DNA of 64,000 nt from Parvularculaceae bacterium (GTDB lineage: Bacteria; Pseudomonadota; Alphaproteobacteria; Caulobacterales; Parvularculaceae), in NCBI GenBank assembly GCA_021776475.1, contig JAJFFV010000005.1, positions 1 to 64,000 of the forward strand. Reading direction: 5' to 3'. A program made the position numbers and the translations under genes. Positions within the stretch are counted from its first letter, which is position 1. Each line of letters starts with the position of its first letter. Shown here in pieces: positions 24,524 to 33,561 of this stretch. The notes beneath the pieces are model-generated. The model searched no databases and was not told the DNA's origin. It was given only the letters and a program-made list of their open reading frames with translations.

Positions 24524-25924
24524 TCACGGTGTTTCGACAACCGTTTGTCCGTCGACCCAGACCTTGGTGATGTTGGTCCTGGTTGCGTTGAAGATAATTT
24601 TTTGAAGCAGATCTTCAGGTCGATCCACCTCGGGCCAGGTTTGGATATTTGACTCTGGAACATTCAGATCAACGACGATCGCGTCAAAACAATAACCCGG
24701 TTTAAGAACCCCGATTTTCTTGTTTAGCGCCAAGCCACCGCCGGCTGTGGCCATCCAAAACGCTTCCCGGAAACTGATGCGTGAATTGGCGATGCCGCGC
24801 TTTTCAGGCGGCAGCGATGGATCAACACCTTCTTCCAGCAGGCGCGACATGTTCACCGCCATCTGGCAATTGACTAACAGGCTGGGGCTGGCGCCACCTG
24901 AAATATCGGTTCCCAAGCCAACCGTCAGACCTTTTTCCAGCGCCCTGCGCGCAGGGAAGACGGCATTTGAGAAGTAAATATTCGACAACGGACAATGCGC
25001 AATCGCCGATTCAGCTGTTTTGATCAGCATCATGTCAGCGTCACTGATGAAATTGGAATGTGCGAGTATCGTTGAATCCGTCATCAGACCAAATCCCGCC
25101 AGGCTTTCAGCGTCGGATTTTCCAAACCGGTTCAAGACATGGCTGTGTTCCCAGTCACTTTCCGAACAATGGGTCTGAATGTAGCACTTCTGGTCTTGTG
25201 CCATCGCGCCAAGACCAAGCAGCATTTCATCTGTGCAGCTGGGGATGAAACGCGGCGTGATTGCGGGGCAAACAAGGCCCTTATTGTTTCCTCGTATGGA
25301 ACGAACGCTTTCAACAAATTCAGCCACCGATTCTAGGCCCTCTTGGGTCGTTTTGTCGCGATAAAAATCCGGGCACTGATCAGGGTGGTCCATCGAGACC
25401 TTACCGACCACTGCTCTTTGTCCTTTTTCAAAGCAGACCTCAGCCAGAATTCTTGACCCTTCGAGATGAACAGTCGCGAAGTAAAGGGCGGTGGTCGTGC
25501 CGTTTGCGAGCAATGTATCGACCAGCAAATTGTAAACGTGTTTTGCGAGATGGCGATCGGCGTACCGCGCCTCCAGCGGGAAGACGTATTCCTGAAGCCA
25601 CTGATCGAGCGAAATGTGCATCGCAGTTCCCAGCTGCGGAAACTGCGGCGCATGTACATGTAAATCAATTAGCCCTGGCAACAGGTATTGGTTTTGACCA
25701 AGCTCAGTCAACCGACCAGCATTTTTTGCCTCTGCACTCAGTTGACCAAAGGCAGGACTATCCGGTTCAAGAATATCTCTGATCACGCCTGCGCCATCAA
25801 TGACAAACAGAGCTCTATCAACATGCTCGACTTGCCCGCGTATCGGTGTGTGCATATAAGCACCGAGAACTGCAAAATTGTCATTGTTGAAGTGCACAGA
25901 TGCCCCTTGTTGGTTGATACTCAC
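24524..25924 (-). CDS. guaD: Guanine deaminase
   Basis: This 466-residue amidohydrolase has zinc ligands in LIDLHVHAPQ near residue 88, THCSES near residue 248, HSNF near residue 287 and GTDISGG near residue 337. HCPLSNIYF is the typical guanine deaminase form. It converts guanine to xanthine and so feeds xanthine dehydrogenase. The start is a GTG that overlaps the allA stop (GTGA), which indicates coupling. It is the last purine gene before the cyanophycin genes on the same strand. Confidence 0.93.
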   Translation of the reverse strand: MSINQQGASVHFNNDNFAVLGAYMHTPIRGQVEHVDRALFVIDGAGVIRDILEPDSPAFGQLSAEAKNAGRLTELGQNQYLLPGLIDLHVHAPQFPQLGTAMHISLDQWLQEYVFPLEARYADRHLAKHVYNLLVDTLLANGTTTALYFATVHLEGSRILAEVCFEKGQRAVVGKVSMDHPDQCPDFYRDKTTQEGLESVAEFVESVRSIRGNNKGLVCPAITPRFIPSCTDEMLLGLGAMAQDQKCYIQTHCSESDWEHSHVLNRFGKSDAESLAGFGLMTDSTILAHSNFISDADMMLIKTAESAIAHCPLSNIYFSNAVFPARRALEKGLTVGLGTDISGGASPSLLVNCQMAVNMSRLLEEGVDPSLPPEKRGIANSRISFREAFWMATAGGGLALNKKIGVLKPGYCFDAIVVDLNVPESNIQTWPEVDRPEDLLQKIIFNATRTNITKVWVDGQTVVETP

Positions 25925-26433
25925 AGACCGGACGGTATTATCAGTTCTGAATACACGCCCTCTTCAAACCAGACTTCTTCCAGATTATCTCCATTACCCA
26001 ATCTGTCCGCCACAAGAAAATCCTGTTCTTTTTCAACAATCAACAACGGATGATGCCAGACGTTTTTTGCATACTGGATACCCTGATTGCCACTGGCGAG
26101 AAACGCCTGCAGGGTTGCCGGCGATGGTATCGCAGCAGCACAAACAACGACGAGCCAGGGAAAGTCAGACAGAGGGAAAAACGCCTGGCTGCCGATCGGG
26201 TGGCGCTCCATCATCGCAATTTTGATCGGCGCTGGCCGCGCCGTTGCCCGAAACACAGACAGGCCGGGAACTCCGTTCTGATCTGCAACATCCAAGGTCG
26301 CCAGCGCATGAAATCGCTTGGTTGTGCCTTCATTGATGATCCGGGTATCGGCACCGGCTACTTCCAGCACGTCACCGAAAGGGGCAAAGCCCGCTTTTGT
26401 CAGCGCTGCCGGGTGTAGTTGAATGGCGCTCAT
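25921..26433 (-). CDS. allA: Ureidoglycolate lyase
   Basis: This 170-residue protein matches the ureidoglycolate lyase family. It has the N-terminal LTKAGFAPFGDVLE, the central MMERHPIGSQAFFPL with the metal-binding histidine region, and WHHPLL near residue 130. It cleaves ureidoglycolate to glyoxylate and urea, the last ring-carbon step of purine breakdown. It overlaps the allantoicase stop (ATGA) upstream and the guaD start downstream. No urease lies in this window. Confidence 0.92.
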   Translation of the reverse strand: MSAIQLHPAALTKAGFAPFGDVLEVAGADTRIINEGTTKRFHALATLDVADQNGVPGLSVFRATARPAPIKIAMMERHPIGSQAFFPLSDFPWLVVVCAAAIPSPATLQAFLASGNQGIQYAKNVWHHPLLIVEKEQDFLVADRLGNGDNLEEVWFEEGVYSELIIPSGL

Positions 26434-27428
26434 GGGTCGCGGCGACCAAAAACCCGAAACCGGCTCACACCGCCGTCCGGGAAGATATTCAATTTAACAT
26501 GGGTCACAGGCTGCGGTGCAGTGATCTCCTTCTCATCGAAGCGATGTAGTGTATCCGCCTGCAGTTTCTGTCTCGGCATGACTTCATCCCAGGAGATCGA
26601 CTGGTCAATCAGACTGGCTCTGCCGGCGGCTGAAATATCAACCGCCTGGATGGCTGCACCGTCTGGATAATTGCCTTTAAAATGGGCTGTGTCGATTTCA
26701 ATGGCTTCGATCAGTCCCCTTGCCCCGAGCGCAACAATAATCCAGTCATTGCCAGGGTCGCGGCGGCGTCTTGTTTCCCAACCATCCCCCATGGTGCTAC
26801 CGCGCCCTTCCGAGAGAAGCGCCCAAACATCCCCGTAATGAGCATCATTGTAGGCAATGATGGAGCCACCGGATTTGAGCGCAGACAATTCGACCGTTGC
26901 GTCATCTGACACGCCCGCCCAGTCGGGCATGACAGTCCCGTATAGCCGCAGCCGCGCGACGCCGCCGTCGGGGAAAATGTTCAGGCGGACAAACTGACAG
27001 CATTTATCGTTCTTGATTTCGTAGAAATGTTGCTGGTTTCCGTTCAAACGGGCGCGCGGCAGTATCGTCCACCACGCCTTTTCTTCTTCCGGGTCAGCGC
27101 CCGGCGGACAGGCATCAATCGAGGCTTCCGGCGGGTAGTTTCCCGTAAAATGGCGCGTGTCAATTTCGACCCCTTGGATGGCACCCGGCACCCCTAACTT
27201 GACGATGCACCAGTCGTAACCAGCATCGCGGCGGCGACGGCTTTCCCAGCCATCCATCCATTTGCCATGGTCATCATATTTGTCAGGAATAAAGCGAGGT
27301 GGTTGATCATCAATCAGCCGCTCTTTAGCGGCAAAAAAATCGTCTGAGGTTTGAACGACCTCGGTCCCAAATTTTCGGGACGCGAGATTGGGGTAGTCTC
27401 GCATAAAACTGAAATGCTTCTGTTCCAC
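26430..27428 (-). CDS. alc: Allantoicase
   Basis: This 332-residue protein consists of two related allantoicase repeats. Each has a DGWESRRRRD.GYDWCIVKLG-type segment (near residues 58-80, and 218-240 in the GDGWETRRRRD form) and a jelly-roll ending with NIFPDGGVARLRLYG and NIFPDGGVSRFRVFG. The enzyme hydrolyses allantoate to ureidoglycolate and urea. Its stop overlaps the allA start by 4 bp, and uraD ends 14 bp upstream. It is complete and typical in length. Confidence 0.95.
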   Translation of the reverse strand: MEQKHFSFMRDYPNLASRKFGTEVVQTSDDFFAAKERLIDDQPPRFIPDKYDDHGKWMDGWESRRRRDAGYDWCIVKLGVPGAIQGVEIDTRHFTGNYPPEASIDACPPGADPEEEKAWWTILPRARLNGNQQHFYEIKNDKCCQFVRLNIFPDGGVARLRLYGTVMPDWAGVSDDATVELSALKSGGSIIAYNDAHYGDVWALLSEGRGSTMGDGWETRRRRDPGNDWIIVALGARGLIEAIEIDTAHFKGNYPDGAAIQAVDISAAGRASLIDQSISWDEVMPRQKLQADTLHRFDEKEITAPQPVTHVKLNIFPDGGVSRFRVFGRRDP

Positions 27429-27442
27429 AGTCTTCTCTATCT

Positions 27443-27976
27443 CTATCCGTCTGATAATATCAGTTTTTCCAGCCTGAACCGGGCGATTTTATGAACTTCA
27501 GCAAGGCCTGTCGTGAACTCGTCTTCTAGTGAATTAGTCAGCCGATTTTCAAATATTTTCAAAATTTCAACTCGCCCTTTTCCGGCAACGGCGACAATGA
27601 ACGGAAAACCGAACTTCTCGATATAACGCTGGTTGAGCGTTTTAAATTTCTGCAATTCCTCGGGGCGGCAGTTGTCGAGCCCGGCCCCTTGTTGTTCTTC
27701 GCTCGATGCCCTGGTCAGATCGGGCAATCTTAATCCATCGGCAAGATGAGGGTGGGCGCGCAGCAAGGACAATTGCGCTGCGGCGCCCGCTTGATCGACA
27801 ACACTGCGCATCCTGATGGCAAGCATATCCAGCCCGGCACAGGCAGCACTTAACCCAGCATCATAAACTCTTTCCGCAACCCAGGCAGAATGCTCATAAA
27901 CCGAGCCAAACAACGATACAAACTCTCGCCGCTCAAGATCAAGGATGTACTGACCATTTGCGCGCAGCCTACCCAT
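27443..27976 (-). CDS. uraD: OHCU decarboxylase
   Basis: The protein has 177 residues from the ATG at 27976, which follows AAGGA at a suitable distance and overlaps the puuE stop by 8 bp. Longer starts inside puuE lack a ribosome site. The catalytic His lies in LLRAHPHLADG near residue 80, and FPFIVAVAGKGR near residue 130 is family-typical. UraD decarboxylates 2-oxo-4-hydroxy-4-carboxy-5-ureidoimidazoline to S-allantoin, the step after UraH. Confidence 0.93.
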   Translation of the reverse strand: MGRLRANGQYILDLERREFVSLFGSVYEHSAWVAERVYDAGLSAACAGLDMLAIRMRSVVDQAGAAAQLSLLRAHPHLADGLRLPDLTRASSEEQQGAGLDNCRPEELQKFKTLNQRYIEKFGFPFIVAVAGKGRVEILKIFENRLTNSLEDEFTTGLAEVHKIARFRLEKLILSDG

Positions 27977-28907
27977 CTCGTTTCCTTTTTGGGGTTTGTT
28001 CATAAGGATGCTGTTCGCGCCAGTGCCTGGCGATATCAACGCGGCGGCAAATCCAGACGTCATCAAAAGACAAAATATAATCGACAAATTTCTGTAACGC
28101 CCGGAAGCGCCCTGGTTTGCCTATCAATCTGCAGTGAAGACCAATGGACATCATTTTGGGGGTGCTGACGCCCTCCTCATACAAAACATCGAAAGCATCA
28201 GTCAGATAAGCTAGAAAATCCGTACCAGTATTAAACCCTTGCGCGGTGGCAAAGCGCATATCATTTGCATCCAGCGTGTACGGCACGATCAAATGCTGCC
28301 TTGCGGTTTGTGTGCTCCAAAACGGCAGATCATCTGAGTAATCATCGGCGTCATAGAGAAAGCCACCATACTCACTCACCAGGTCTCTCGTGTTAGCGCT
28401 GCTGCGTCCTGTGTACCAGCCGAGCGGGCGCTCACCGCACAAGCGTGATAGGATATCAACTGCTTGTTCTAGATGTTCACGCTCATCAGCGGCAGATCGA
28501 TCCTTGTAATCGATCCAGTGCAAACCATGGCTGGCGATTTCATGGCCATCTTTCAGCGCCTGCTCAATCACAGCCGGGTTTCGCTCAGCCGCCATCGCAA
28601 CCGCAAAGACGGTCAAGGGTAGCTGGCGTGAGCGGAAAAAATCGAGGATGCGCCACACGCCAACACGTGACCCATACTCGTACAGAGACTCCATCGACAT
28701 GTGACGTTGGTTTTTGAAGGGTACTGCGCCGATGATCTCGGACAAGAACGCCTCGGATGTCTTATCGCCATGAAGGACGCATCGCTCACCGCCCTCTTCG
28801 TAATTGAGCACAAACTGGACGGCGACACGCGCCTTGCCTGGCCAGTTGGCAGCTGGAGGGTCAGACTTGTAGCCGACGAGATCTCTGGGATATTTCATGT
28901 TTGACAC
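27969..28907 (-). CDS. puuE: Allantoinase, polysaccharide-deacetylase fold
   Basis: This 312-residue protein belongs to the NodB/polysaccharide-deacetylase superfamily and matches the PuuE allantoinase type. It has QFVLNYEEGGE near residue 35, GSRVGVWRILDFF near residue 80 and EIASHGLHWIDY near residue 125, where the His is catalytic or structural. It opens the allantoin ring to allantoate. It is the first gene of a minus-strand run through uraD, alc, allA and guaD. It overlaps the 5' side of the divergent puuD transcript region. Confidence 0.93.
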   Translation of the reverse strand: MSNMKYPRDLVGYKSDPPAANWPGKARVAVQFVLNYEEGGERCVLHGDKTSEAFLSEIIGAVPFKNQRHMSMESLYEYGSRVGVWRILDFFRSRQLPLTVFAVAMAAERNPAVIEQALKDGHEIASHGLHWIDYKDRSAADEREHLEQAVDILSRLCGERPLGWYTGRSSANTRDLVSEYGGFLYDADDYSDDLPFWSTQTARQHLIVPYTLDANDMRFATAQGFNTGTDFLAYLTDAFDVLYEEGVSTPKMMSIGLHCRLIGKPGRFRALQKFVDYILSFDDVWICRRVDIARHWREQHPYEQTPKRKRDG

Positions 28908-29011
28908 AATTAAGCGCTGTTTTGTCGAAAATCCAGAATAGGGAACATAGCCTATATCCGCAAACGGCGCTAATTAAGGTCAGTGATTGGCAAAAGAGTT
29001 GGATCATTTCA

Positions 29012-30265
29012 TTGAACCTGCAAATTGACGACTGGCTCAACCTGATTTTCCGCTGGGCCCATATTGTTGCCGGCATAGGCTGGATCGGCACTTCGTTTTA
29101 CTTCATGGCGCTTGACTTCAGCCTGCGCAGACGCACCGGCATGCGCGAAGGCGTCAAGGGCGAGAACTGGTCTGTTCACGGCGGCGGGTTTTATCATATT
29201 CAGAAATATACGGTTGCACCCGAGGAGATGCCCAACGATCTGCATTGGTTCCAATGGGAAGCATATGCGACCTGGCTGACCGGCTTCGCGCTGCTTTTTG
29301 TTTTGTACTACCTGCAGGCTGATATCTATCTGATTGACAGATCAGTTTACGCCTTAACCCAGATGCAGGCGATTGTTGCTTCGGTTATTGTGCTGCTCGC
29401 GAGCTGGCTGCTTTACGATCTGTTATGCAAATCTCCTCTCAAAGAAAAACAGGTCGCGATGTTTGCGGTTCTGTTTGTGTTGATCGTCACCGCCGCTTAC
29501 GGGCTCGGGAATTTGTTTTCGGCCCGGGCGGCATTTCTTCATGTCGGCGCGATGATAAGCACGATCATGACCGGCAATGTGTTCTTCGTGATTATCCCCA
29601 ATCAAAAGATCGTTGTCGCCGATCTGAAAGCTGGCCGTGTGCCCGACGCGAAATTTGGTCAGATCGCGAAATTACGCTCGACCCACAACAACTATCTGAC
29701 CCTCCCCGTATTGTTTTTGATGGTGTCGAACCACTATCCGATGACGTTCGGCCATCCACTGAATTGGGTCATTATCGCGCTGATCCTGCCGATCGGGGCG
29801 ATCGTCCGGGATTATTTCAATGCCTATTACCGCGGCGATAAAGGGCTGGCCCTTCGGTGGCAATGGCCGGCGGCGGCGGGCCTTACGTTTTTACTGATGG
29901 TGTTTGTTGCCTGGCGACCAGCTGAAAAACCGGAGGCACGGCAGGTCGCTAATAACTCCCTACCAACAGAGCAAAACGTCCCAGCAATTGTAGCGCAAGG
30001 TGCGACGATCCTGACCTCCGGCGAGGCGATCAAAATCGTCAAAATGAGGTGCACTGGTTGTCACTCGATCAGACCGACGGATGATTCTGTCGATCAAGCA
30101 CCGCTCGGGCTGAAGCTCGATACTTTTGCCGAAATCCGGCGCTATGCCCCAAAGATCGAGGAACAGGCGATCGCCACCACCGTCATGCCGCCGGGAAATA
30201 TTACTGAAATGACGGACCAGGAGCGCAAGGCACTCGCTAAATGGTTAGACTCCATTTCGCCGTAG
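29012..30265 (+). CDS. puuD: Membrane urate hydroxylase with C-terminal cytochrome c
   Basis: The protein has 417 residues from a TTG at 29012, which follows GGA at 8 bases. The frame is open further upstream without a good start. About nine hydrophobic segments make up the N-terminal DUF989 region (RWAHIVAGIGWIGTSFYFM near residue 11). The C-terminus is a c-type cytochrome with RCTGCHS near residue 346 and the Met ligand in TTVMPPGN. PuuD oxidises urate to 5-hydroxyisourate and passes electrons to the respiratory chain. It points opposite to puuE and its stop directly abuts that of xdhC. Confidence 0.92.
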   Translation: MNLQIDDWLNLIFRWAHIVAGIGWIGTSFYFMALDFSLRRRTGMREGVKGENWSVHGGGFYHIQKYTVAPEEMPNDLHWFQWEAYATWLTGFALLFVLYYLQADIYLIDRSVYALTQMQAIVASVIVLLASWLLYDLLCKSPLKEKQVAMFAVLFVLIVTAAYGLGNLFSARAAFLHVGAMISTIMTGNVFFVIIPNQKIVVADLKAGRVPDAKFGQIAKLRSTHNNYLTLPVLFLMVSNHYPMTFGHPLNWVIIALILPIGAIVRDYFNAYYRGDKGLALRWQWPAAAGLTFLLMVFVAWRPAEKPEARQVANNSLPTEQNVPAIVAQGATILTSGEAIKIVKMRCTGCHSIRPTDDSVDQAPLGLKLDTFAEIRRYAPKIEEQAIATTVMPPGNITEMTDQERKALAKWLDSISP

Positions 30266-31204
30266 TCAGGTTTTTTTGTCGCCCGCTTCATAAATATTGA
30301 GAATTTGGGCCGCTAGCGAAATCGCAATGGATGACGGCTCTTTGCTTGTTATGCCCGCAATCCCGATCGGACAGATCAAGCGCACAAAAGCTGCATCTGA
30401 CAGGCCCAGCTTGCGCATTTTTTTTTCAAAACTGGCGCGTTTGGTTTTGGAGCCGATGAGCCCCAGATAACGGAAATTATTTTTTTTCAGAACGGCGTGG
30501 CAGATTTCGAGATCAAGCGGGTGGGAATAGGTCATGACAACGTGAAAAGCGTCAGCAGGAGCATATTCTACAAGTCCCGCAGGTGTTGCAGAAATGATGC
30601 GTGAGACATTCGCCGGCAGGCTTTGGGGGAAGCGCGTTTCATCATCGTCGATCCAGACGATATCGGCGTTCATACCATCAAAGACACGCACGATCTCGCG
30701 GCCAACATGGCCCGCCCCATATAGATAAAGAGGAATAGATTTTTTTCTCAAGGGTTCAACCAACCAGTTGTTTTTCCCAGTTTCATCGTTGGTAAAATGT
30801 ATTGGCTCTCCGGTCTCAAGCGGCCGTGATACATATAGTGATGTTGTCTCTTCGTTTTGCTGGAGGTAGTTTATTTCTGCTTCATCGAAGGGCTCGAACA
30901 ACAAACGTACAGCGCCGCCGCAGCACTGGCCAAGTGACGGACCGAGGGCATAGTCTTTTATTGAGCGCTGCCAGGTGGCAGTTTTTTTTTCGGCCAGTAT
31001 GGATCTGGCAAGCGCGATGGCGTCGAATTCAAGCGCCCCGCCGCCGATTGTTCCGTCGGTGTGGTTGTTGGAGATCAGCATTGCCGCCCCGGCCTCACGC
31101 GGCGTCGATCCGTTTGCCTCAACCACACATACACGCACGAGCGGCCCATAGCGCTGGAAATAATCTTTGATAGCGATTGTCCACAATTGCGCGACTAGCT
31201 CCAT
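30266..31204 (-). CDS. xdhC: Xanthine dehydrogenase accessory protein XdhC
   Basis: This 312-residue protein has an N-terminal XdhC/CoxI domain (NGSTPREAGAAMLIS near residue 30, GTIGGGALEF near residue 51) and a C-terminal Rossmann domain (PLYLYGAGHVGREIVRVFDG near residue 158). XdhC binds molybdenum cofactor, promotes its sulfuration and inserts it into XdhB. Its start overlaps the xdhB stop by 10 bp. It is the third gene of xdhA-xdhB-xdhC. Confidence 0.94.
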   Translation of the reverse strand: MELVAQLWTIAIKDYFQRYGPLVRVCVVEANGSTPREAGAAMLISNNHTDGTIGGGALEFDAIALARSILAEKKTATWQRSIKDYALGPSLGQCCGGAVRLLFEPFDEAEINYLQQNEETTSLYVSRPLETGEPIHFTNDETGKNNWLVEPLRKKSIPLYLYGAGHVGREIVRVFDGMNADIVWIDDDETRFPQSLPANVSRIISATPAGLVEYAPADAFHVVMTYSHPLDLEICHAVLKKNNFRYLGLIGSKTKRASFEKKMRKLGLSDAAFVRLICPIGIAGITSKEPSSIAISLAAQILNIYEAGDKKT

Positions 31205-33561
31205 CCGTGAGTAAGAGTATGCAAAATGCGCTCGGGCGTTGCTGGTGTATCGAGTGATGGATATCTTTTTTCTGTTCGCGCCGCGGCGAGCGCGTCCGAC
31301 AGGGCCATCAATACCGAGATACCGAGCATCAATGGCGGCTCGCCGACCGCTTTTGATCGGAATATCGTTTCTTCCCGGTTAACGCCTTTTCCCCAAATAT
31401 TTATCCGCATGTCGGGTGCGCGATCTGAGGCAGTTGGGATTTTGTAGGTAGATGGTGCGTGCGTTTGCAGCCGCCCGCTATCATCCCACCAAAGCTCTTC
31501 GGTGGTAAGCCAGCCGGCGCCCTGGGCAAAGCCACCTTCGATCTGGCCAAGGTCGATTGCCGGATTTAGAGACCTGCCGACATCGTGAAGAATATCGACA
31601 CGCAACAACCGATTCTCACCGGTCAGCTGGTCAATGACCACTTCAGAAACGGCTGCACCGTAAGAGAAATAGAAAAATGGTCGGCCTCTTCCGGATGCCC
31701 GGTCCCATTTTATTTTTGGCGTTGCGTAAAACCCGTTAGACGACAATGACACGCGGGCCATGTAGGCTTTGGCGATTAGATCGTCGAACCGCTCAACCTT
31801 ATTGCCGGCACGAACCACGCCTGGGAGAAACACAACTTCCTTTTCGGGAACACTCCATTCTTTTGCAGCAAACTCAATCAGCCGGGTCTTGATTTTACGG
31901 CAAGCATCGAGCGCTGCCATGCCGTTCAAGTCACTGCCCGCGGACGCGGCGGTGGCGGATGTGTTTGGCACTTTGCCAGTATTTGTCGCTGTGATTTTGA
32001 TCCGATCGATATCGACCTGAAACTCTTCGGCAACGACCTGCGCGACTTTAACAAAAAGCCCCTGCCCCATTTCGGTGCCGCCGTGATTGAGATGTATGGA
32101 GCCGTCTGAATAAATATGGACAAGGGCGGCAGCCTGATTGAGATGCGTGGCGGTAAACGATATCCCGAATTTTACCGGCGTCAGAGCGATGCCGCGTTTC
32201 AGCACTTTCTGGTTCCTGTTCCAGGCCGCGATTTCATCGCGCCGCATCACGTAGTCGGAGGTTTCAACCAGTTCGCAAACGATCTCCTCGATGACGCAAT
32301 CCTCAACCGCCATGTGGTAGGGGGTGAGCTTGCGGTTAGATTTTTTTTCGGGGGCGTCGTAGAAATTGAGGCGCCTTATTTCGAGCGGGTCTTTGTTCAG
32401 GTGAAACGCGATTTCATCGATCACGCGCTCAATCCCGACCATCCCCTGGGGTCCGCCGAACCCGCGAAAAGCCGTATTGGAGACGGTGTTTGTTTTGCAG
32501 CGATAGGACGTAATCAGAACGTTGGGTAGATAATAACAATTGTCAGCGTGAAACATGGCGCGGTCGCAGATTGACAGTGACAGGTCATGTGATCTGCCGC
32601 AGCGCGCTGCCTGATCGAAAATGACCGACTGGATCCGTCCTGCGTCATCAAAACCGACCTGATAGTCGATGCGAAAATCGTGACGTTTGCCGGTGACGAT
32701 CATGTCGTCATCCCGGTCGTAGCGGACTTTCGCCGGCCGGCCGGTCTTTTTGGCGACCAGGGCCGCAACGACGGCCGGCAGATTGCCTTGCGTCTCCTTT
32801 CCGCCAAAGCCGCCGCCCATGCGGCGCACCTCGACCGTAACGCAGTTGTTCGTTGTGCTGAGCGCTGCTGCAACCTTGTGCTGAATTTCGCTTGGATGCT
32901 GCGATGATGAATAGACGGTTAGATCGTCATCTTCACCAGGCAGCGCCAGGGCAGCGTGGCCTTCGAGATAAAAATGCTCCTGTCCGCCGATTTCGACCCG
33001 GCCCTTCAATTGGTGGGGGCTCGCGAGTAACGCTTCTTTGGCATTGCCGCGCGCCATTTTGTAAGGGGGCTCCAGGAACGCACCCGCCTTGATCGCATCG
33101 TCGATGGTCAGGATTGCCGGTTGTGGCTCCTGCTCGATGATCGCGCGTTTTGCAGCTGCGCGGGCAGCATCGATCGACGTTGCCGCGACGGCAAACAGCG
33201 CCTGTCCTTCTGCTTCGACTTTGCCACCGTCGGCACCGAGCGCGAAGATCGGATCGTCAGAGACGACCGGCCCGACATCATTTTCGCCAGGGACATCATC
33301 TTTCGTGAGCACGGCAACGACACCCGGCGCTTGTCTGACAGCCTCAAGATTGGAAGATATAATCAGCGCGTGGGCCTGTTCGCTCCAGGCAATATAGATG
33401 TGCAGGCAATTCTCCGGCACCGGAATATCGTCCACATATACTGCCTCGCCCGACACGTGTTTGAAGGCGCTGTCATGCACCATCGGCGAGGAGACAGCGC
33501 CGGTGAGTGCCGGTCTTTTGCCTGCAGGTTGATCGCGCTTGTGTTTTGCGGTTCTGGCCAT
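31195..33561 (-). CDS. xdhB: Xanthine dehydrogenase, molybdopterin subunit
   Basis: The protein has 788 residues from the ATG at 33561, which overlaps the xdhA stop (TGATG). It shows the molybdenum-binding pattern of xanthine dehydrogenases: MGGGFGGKETQ near residue 240, FRGFGGPQGM near residue 370 and the catalytic Glu in KAVGEPPLML near residue 730. It oxidises hypoxanthine and xanthine to urate. Electrons leave through the iron-sulfur and FAD subunit XdhA encoded next to it. Confidence 0.95.
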   Translation of the reverse strand: MARTAKHKRDQPAGKRPALTGAVSSPMVHDSAFKHVSGEAVYVDDIPVPENCLHIYIAWSEQAHALIISSNLEAVRQAPGVVAVLTKDDVPGENDVGPVVSDDPIFALGADGGKVEAEGQALFAVAATSIDAARAAAKRAIIEQEPQPAILTIDDAIKAGAFLEPPYKMARGNAKEALLASPHQLKGRVEIGGQEHFYLEGHAALALPGEDDDLTVYSSSQHPSEIQHKVAAALSTTNNCVTVEVRRMGGGFGGKETQGNLPAVVAALVAKKTGRPAKVRYDRDDDMIVTGKRHDFRIDYQVGFDDAGRIQSVIFDQAARCGRSHDLSLSICDRAMFHADNCYYLPNVLITSYRCKTNTVSNTAFRGFGGPQGMVGIERVIDEIAFHLNKDPLEIRRLNFYDAPEKKSNRKLTPYHMAVEDCVIEEIVCELVETSDYVMRRDEIAAWNRNQKVLKRGIALTPVKFGISFTATHLNQAAALVHIYSDGSIHLNHGGTEMGQGLFVKVAQVVAEEFQVDIDRIKITATNTGKVPNTSATAASAGSDLNGMAALDACRKIKTRLIEFAAKEWSVPEKEVVFLPGVVRAGNKVERFDDLIAKAYMARVSLSSNGFYATPKIKWDRASGRGRPFFYFSYGAAVSEVVIDQLTGENRLLRVDILHDVGRSLNPAIDLGQIEGGFAQGAGWLTTEELWWDDSGRLQTHAPSTYKIPTASDRAPDMRINIWGKGVNREETIFRSKAVGEPPLMLGISVLMALSDALAAARTEKRYPSLDTPATPERILHTLTHGWS